Origin: an uncultured Actinomycetes bacterium | GTDB taxonomy: Bacteria > Actinomycetota > Thermoleophilia > Solirubrobacterales > Thermoleophilaceae | Reading direction: 5' to 3' | Length of the DNA stretch: 18,379 nt | Assembly: GCA_946481495.1 (NCBI GenBank) | Contig: CAMLNW010000019.1 | Span: forward strand, 1 to 18,379 | In this document: positions 15,096 through 18,379 of the stretch, piece after piece | Position numbering within the stretch: position 1 is the stretch's first letter | How the letters are laid out: each line of letters opens with the position of its first letter | Made by a program: the position numbers and the translations under genes | Notes under the pieces: generated by a model | Seen by the model: only the letters and a program-made list of their open reading frames with translations | The model's database searches: none | What the model was told of the DNA's origin: nothing

Positions 15096-16244
15096 CTAAT
15101 GGACACAAGGCCCGGTATCGACCTGGCCGCTCGCTCGCGCGAGCGCGTCCGCGACGACCGCGTTCGGCACCGCGAACCCCTCCGGCTGGCGCGACTCCGT
15201 CGCCGACGCGAACACCGTCCCGATCACCCGGCCGTCGCCGTCGACGACCGGTCCGCCGGAGTTGCCTGACCGCACCAGCCCGCGAAATGTCGTGATCGGA
15301 CGCTGGACGGGCCCGCGGCCGTAGGCGTCGCGGCTGAGCGCTGTGCGCGTCGCGCCGATCCGCGCGGCTCGGACGTCGAACGGCCCGTTCTCGGGAAAGC
15401 CGAGCACCGCGCCCGAGGTTCCCTCACCGGGGCTCTCGACAAGCCCGAGCGCCGCGCTGCCGGACGCCTCCGGCACGCTCAGCAAGGCGACGTCGTTGCG
15501 GACGTCGAACCAGATCGGCTCGGCGTCGAGCTCTCCCCCGTCGCCACCGACGTCGACGACGGTGTCCTCCTGGCCGGCGACGACGTGAGCGTTGGTCACG
15601 ACGATGCCGTCGCCCGCGATCCAGCCCGATCCCTGGACACCGAGCCCGCAGGCGGTTCCGAGCACGCGCACGACGCTCTCGCCGGCCGCTCGCACCTCGG
15701 GGTCGCGCGCAATCGCCCTGTCGGGCGGCGACACGTTGGCTCCCGGCCCCGACAGCTGCGGCAGCGGGTCGAAGCGCGCCAGCGCGCGCAAGATCGGCCC
15801 CGACGGCGGCAGCACGGCGTTCAGCTCGCGCAAGATCAGCGAGCGCTGGATCGGCTCGCGTAGCTCGCGCGCGCCCGGCGTCTGGAGCGCGACAGCGCCG
15901 AGGATCCAGGCGATCGCGAGCGCCAGTGCCCCGACGAGCAATGCCCCACCGATCCCGTCGGCGACGCCCAGCGGTCCGCGCAGGCCGCGCCGGAGCTGGA
16001 TCCCGAGCACCTCGAGCAAAGTCGCGACGAGCGCCCCGAGCAGCAGCACGCAGATCAGCGAGACCAGTGGCGCCCACGGCGAGCTCGAGCCCTCCTCGAG
16101 CAGCATCGGCCCGATCCGCGCCCCGGCGAAGGCACCGATCGCGAAGCCGAGCAGCGCCAGTCCGCCGACGATCAGACCACGCCCGTAGCCGGCCACGACC
16201 ATCCCTGCCGCGAAGACGACGATGATCCAGTCGAGCGGAGTCAT
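15096..16244 (-). CDS. marP: MarP-type membrane serine protease (CvpA-trypsin fusion)
   Basis: A 382-residue membrane protease. The N-terminal ~140 residues hold four hydrophobic helices of the CvpA/colicin V production type (from MTPLDWIIVVFAAGMVVAGY to the ALALAIAWILGAVAL helix). The C-terminal domain is trypsin-like and external, with the complete triad: His220 in TNAHVV, Asp251 in NDVALL and Ser329 in GNSGGPV. Cysteines near 198 and at 380 are placed like the disulfide pair that stabilises Mycobacterium MarP. In Mycobacterium tuberculosis MarP is needed for acid resistance and acts on the cell-wall hydrolase RipA; a similar envelope-stress role is inferred here. The ATG at 16244 begins the first helix; a TTG at 16271 is possible but adds a poor leader. 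The gene is divergent from a penicillin-binding protein gene across only 29 bp and heads an apparent operon with the lysyl-oxidase-like gene. Confidence 0.9.
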   Translation of the reverse strand: MTPLDWIIVVFAAGMVVAGYGRGLIVGGLALLGFAIGAFAGARIGPMLLEEGSSSPWAPLVSLICVLLLGALVATLLEVLGIQLRRGLRGPLGVADGIGGALLVGALALAIAWILGAVALQTPGARELREPIQRSLILRELNAVLPPSGPILRALARFDPLPQLSGPGANVSPPDRAIARDPEVRAAGESVVRVLGTACGLGVQGSGWIAGDGIVVTNAHVVAGQEDTVVDVGGDGGELDAEPIWFDVRNDVALLSVPEASGSAALGLVESPGEGTSGAVLGFPENGPFDVRAARIGATRTALSRDAYGRGPVQRPITTFRGLVRSGNSGGPVVDGDGRVIGTVFASATESRQPEGFAVPNAVVADALARASGQVDTGPCVH

Positions 16245-16273
16245 GGGGGCTGGACGGTAGCCTCCTGCCAACC
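16245..16273. promoter_or_regulatory. 29-bp divergent promoter between marP and PBP genes
   Basis: Two candidate -10 elements overlap: TACCGT on the minus strand (16259-16254), 9 nt before the marP ATG, and TAGCCT on the plus strand (16258-16263), 10 nt before the PBP GTG. No -35 match was seen. Any -35 elements would have to lie inside the opposing genes. GGAGG on the minus strand is too far (about 16-17 nt) to serve marP. Confidence 0.35.
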
Positions 16274-17965
16274 GTGCCGGCTGACCTGACCCTCGAGCGA
16301 CGGCGGCGCCTCACCCACCGCGCGCTGCCCGCCGCGGCGGTGCTCGCGGTGCTGGCATTCGTCCTCGGGCTGACTGTCGGCGGCGGCCACGATTCCGACA
16401 CCGAGCGCGTCGCGCGCGCCTTCTCTGCTGCTTGGCAGAAGGAGGACTACGCCGCGATGCACCGCCTGCTCTCCGCCGAGACGCGCGCGGCGATCTCGCG
16501 TGACCAGTTCGCCACCGCGTACGGCGACGCGGCCGCGACGGCCACGACGCAACGCCTGGCGATCGCTGACCCGGAGACCGACGGCGACGTCGCCCGCCTG
16601 CCCGTCACCGCCCACACCGCCGCATTCGGGCCGGTCGAGGGCCAGGTCGAGCTGCCGGTCGTCGACGGCGCCGTCGACTGGCGGCCCCACCTCGTCTTCC
16701 CGGGCCTGGCGCCCGGTGTCGCGCTCAGCCGTCGCACGACCGCCCCGGAGCGCGCCAAGCTGCTGACGGCCGACGGCCAGGTGCTCGCCGAGGGGCCCGC
16801 CGACGGCCGCGGCTCGCCGCTCGCCGTGGCCTCCTCGATTGCCGGCGCGCTCGAGGCGCCGACCGACGCCGCGGAGCAGGAGAAGCTCTACTCGCGCGGC
16901 TTCCCCGAAGGCACGCCGGTCGGCGTCAGCGGGCTCGAGCGCGTCTTCGAGGATCAGCTCGCCGGCAAGCCTGGCGGCGAGCTGCTCGCCGGCAGCCGCG
17001 TGCTGGCGCGCAGCGAGCCGCGACCGGGCAAGCCGGTCAAGACAACGATCGACACCGGCGTCCAGGAGGCCGCCGACGTCGCCCTGGCGGGCCGCCTCGG
17101 CGGCGTAGCGGCGCTCGATCCGCGTAGCGGCGAGATCCTGGCGCTCGCCGGCGTCGCGTTCTCGGCGCCCCAGCCGCCGGGATCGACGTTCAAGATCGTG
17201 ACGGCCGCGGCGGCGCTGGAGGCCGGCAAGGTCAAGCTGTCCGACGAGTTCCCGATCGAGACCGCGGCGACGATCGACGGCGTCGAGCTCGCCAACGCGA
17301 GCGGCGAGTCGTGCGGTGGCGACTTCGCGAACAGCTTCGCCCACTCGTGCAACTCCGTCTTCGCCCCGCTCGGGGTCGAGGTCGGCGCCCAGCAGCTGGT
17401 CGAGGAGGCCGAGCAGTTTGGCTGGAACGAGGACCCAGAGATCCCCGGGGCGCTGCCGAGCACGATCCCCGACGCATCGGCGATCGTTAGCCCGCTCGAG
17501 GTTGGCTCAACGGCGATCGGCCAGTTTCAGACACTCGCGACGACCCTCCAGATGGCCACCGTCGCCCAGACGATCGCCAACGGTGGCGTCCGCATGCGAC
17601 CGACGCTCACGCCGCGCTCCAGTCGCGCCGGCGGTATCCGCGCGATCCCCGCCGACATCGCGAAGACGGTCGAGAAGCTGATGCTCGGCGTCGTCGACTA
17701 CGGCACCGGCACGCTCGCCCAGGTCGAGGGCGTCGACGTCGCCGGCAAGACCGGCACCGCCGAGCTCGGCGACACCCGCGGCGACGACCCCGAGGCCGCG
17801 CTGCGCGACGGCGACCCCGCCAACACCGACGCCTGGTTCACCGCCTACGCGCCCGCCGGCAAGCCACGCATCGTCGTCGCCGTCCTGCTCGTCCGCAACG
17901 GCGCCGGTGGAGCCACCGCCGCGCCAGCCGCGCAGGGCGTTCTAGTCGCGGGCCTGAAGCGCTAG
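16274..17965 (+). CDS. Class B penicillin-binding protein (peptidoglycan transpeptidase)
   Basis: A 563-residue monofunctional transpeptidase that cross-links peptidoglycan outside the membrane. After a basic start comes one membrane anchor (about 17-37, LPAAAVLAVLAFVLGLTV), an NTF2-like MecA-N-type domain (about 42-150, SDTERVARAFSAAWQKEDYA), a short dimerisation region (LLTADGQVLAEG, about 165) and the penicillin-binding domain. Its three active motifs are intact: SxxK as S304-T-F-K307, SxN as S358-C-N360 and KTG at 492-494. The MecA-N-like domain is also found in low-affinity PBPs such as PBP2a, but reduced beta-lactam affinity cannot be judged from this. The dimerisation region is compact relative to division or elongation PBPs. 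The GTG at 16274 is the first start after the gap; no Shine-Dalgarno is visible. The gene is divergent from marP and ends in a strong hairpin shared with the next, convergent gene. Confidence 0.92.
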   Translation: MPADLTLERRRRLTHRALPAAAVLAVLAFVLGLTVGGGHDSDTERVARAFSAAWQKEDYAAMHRLLSAETRAAISRDQFATAYGDAAATATTQRLAIADPETDGDVARLPVTAHTAAFGPVEGQVELPVVDGAVDWRPHLVFPGLAPGVALSRRTTAPERAKLLTADGQVLAEGPADGRGSPLAVASSIAGALEAPTDAAEQEKLYSRGFPEGTPVGVSGLERVFEDQLAGKPGGELLAGSRVLARSEPRPGKPVKTTIDTGVQEAADVALAGRLGGVAALDPRSGEILALAGVAFSAPQPPGSTFKIVTAAAALEAGKVKLSDEFPIETAATIDGVELANASGESCGGDFANSFAHSCNSVFAPLGVEVGAQQLVEEAEQFGWNEDPEIPGALPSTIPDASAIVSPLEVGSTAIGQFQTLATTLQMATVAQTIANGGVRMRPTLTPRSSRAGGIRAIPADIAKTVEKLMLGVVDYGTGTLAQVEGVDVAGKTGTAELGDTRGDDPEAALRDGDPANTDAWFTAYAPAGKPRIVVAVLLVRNGAGGATAAPAAQGVLVAGLKR

Positions 17966-17984
17966 ACCTCTCTTAGAGGTCTAG
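17962..17984. terminator. Bidirectional hairpin between PBP and the convergent gene
   Basis: CTAGACCTCT (17962-17971) and AGAGGTCTAG (17975-17984) form a perfect 10-bp stem with a 3-nt loop. The outer arms AAGCGC (17957-17962) and GCGCTT (17991-17996) can extend it past a one-sided bulge. The PBP TAG (17963-17965) lies in the stem, and the TAA of the opposing gene spans the loop and the first base of the right arm (17975-17973). There is no long U-tract, but the symmetry and the position between convergent genes support termination in both directions. Confidence 0.65.
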
Positions 17985-18379
17985 ATGGAAGCGCTTGGTC
18001 TCGGAAGGATGACCAGGCTGCGGCGGGCTGGTGATCTCCAGCTCCAGCGGGCGGTTCTCGGTGTTCTCGAGCGGGAAGTCGAACAGCAGCATCGAGCCGG
18101 CGGTCGGGCCCTGCTGGGCGACGCTGCCGTCCTCGGGGATGCAGGCGCCCGGAGTCAGCTCGCGGGCGTTGTAGGCGAAGGCGTTGTCCTCGGGCAGCTC
18201 GATCGGCTCGAACTCCTCGCCCTGGTTGTCGGTCACGACGAACTCCGACGCGCTCTCGAGCGTCTTGCCCTCGCCCGGCTCCTCCGGGTTGCAGACGAGG
18301 AGGAAGATGCCGAACAGGTTGTTGCCCGGCTTGGCGGGCGGGCCCTCGTAGTAGTCCTTGTCCGGCGTGATCGCGAGGT
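17973..18379 (-). CDS. C-terminal part of a probable exported DUF4352-like protein
   Basis: The frame is open from the window edge to a TAA at 17975-17973, giving about 135 residues of a longer protein whose start lies outside; the GTG at 18236 is internal, since the coding pattern continues upstream (for example DKDYYEGPPAKPGNNLFGIF at 18362-18303). The visible part reads NNLFGIFLLVCNPEEPGEGK, then ASEFVVTDNQGEEFEPIELP, RELTPGACIPEDG, and MLLFDFPLENTENRPLELEI. This is the strand pattern of DUF4352-type immunoglobulin-like domains often found on actinobacterial lipoproteins: a conserved Asn strand, a D-x-G-x-x-[YF] turn, then L-x-P-G and a final hydrophobic strand. The family call is by pattern only. 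Two cysteines (in LVCNPEE and GACIPEDG) could pair. Whether it has a lipobox cannot be seen. It converges on the PBP gene. Confidence 0.72.
   Translation of the reverse strand, partial: LAITPDKDYYEGPPAKPGNNLFGIFLLVCNPEEPGEGKTLESASEFVVTDNQGEEFEPIELPEDNAFAYNARELTPGACIPEDGSVAQQGPTAGSMLLFDFPLENTENRPLELEITSPPQPGHPSETKRFHLDL

Noticed and set aside
1..18379. tRNA, rRNA, CRISPR array, riboswitch, insertion sequence or attachment site
   Set aside because: Read through on both strands without finding cloverleaf-like genes, spaced direct repeats, transposase motifs or paired terminal repeats; the only notable repeats are the inverted repeats listed.

Overview
The window is about 18.4 kb of very GC-rich DNA from an actinobacterium. 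Short direct counts give 77-83% G+C inside core genes such as 5881-5940 and 12481-12540. High GC, frequent GTG starts, few clear Shine-Dalgarno sites and the gene content (MarP-type protease, AddAB-like nuclease, sigma/anti-sigma fusion) fit the Thermoleophilia/Solirubrobacterales best. That placement is an inference from style and content; no marker gene was available to confirm it.

Layout. 1-1260 (+): a lower-GC accessory stretch (55% counted at 361-420) with the end of an unrecognised protein and a small single-domain CHAT (caspase-like) protein with a visible His/Cys dyad. 1275-8497 (-): a likely three-gene operon in the order small Cys-rich protein, AddB-like nuclease, AddA-like helicase-nuclease; its function is processing of DNA double-strand ends. 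A 21-bp perfect inverted repeat sits inside addA. 8562-9656 (+): a calcineurin-like metallophosphoesterase, convergent with and overlapping topB (9649-11949, -), a type IA topoisomerase III. 12124-13569 (+): an ECF-type sigma factor fused in one chain to a zinc-binding anti-sigma-like domain, a membrane helix and a Pro-rich tail. 13566-14137 (-): a low-GC pair, a two-TM membrane protein and a 57-residue protein. 14224-16244 (-): a secreted lysyl-oxidase-like protein lacking the copper histidines, and upstream of it a MarP-type membrane serine protease. 16274-17965 (+): a class B penicillin-binding protein, divergent from marP. 17973-18379 (-): the C-terminal part of a probable exported protein running off the window.

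Functionally there is a DNA-end-repair/topology block (addB-addA, topB) and a cell-envelope block (marP, LOX-like, PBP, the membrane-anchored sigma factor), with two low-GC insertions that look acquired. All four convergent gene junctions carry CTAG-containing inverted repeats at or over the stop codons. Several genes have TAnnnT-like -10 elements only 6-12 nt before the start codon and no Shine-Dalgarno, suggesting leaderless or near-leaderless transcripts. I saw no tRNA, rRNA, CRISPR array or insertion sequence.
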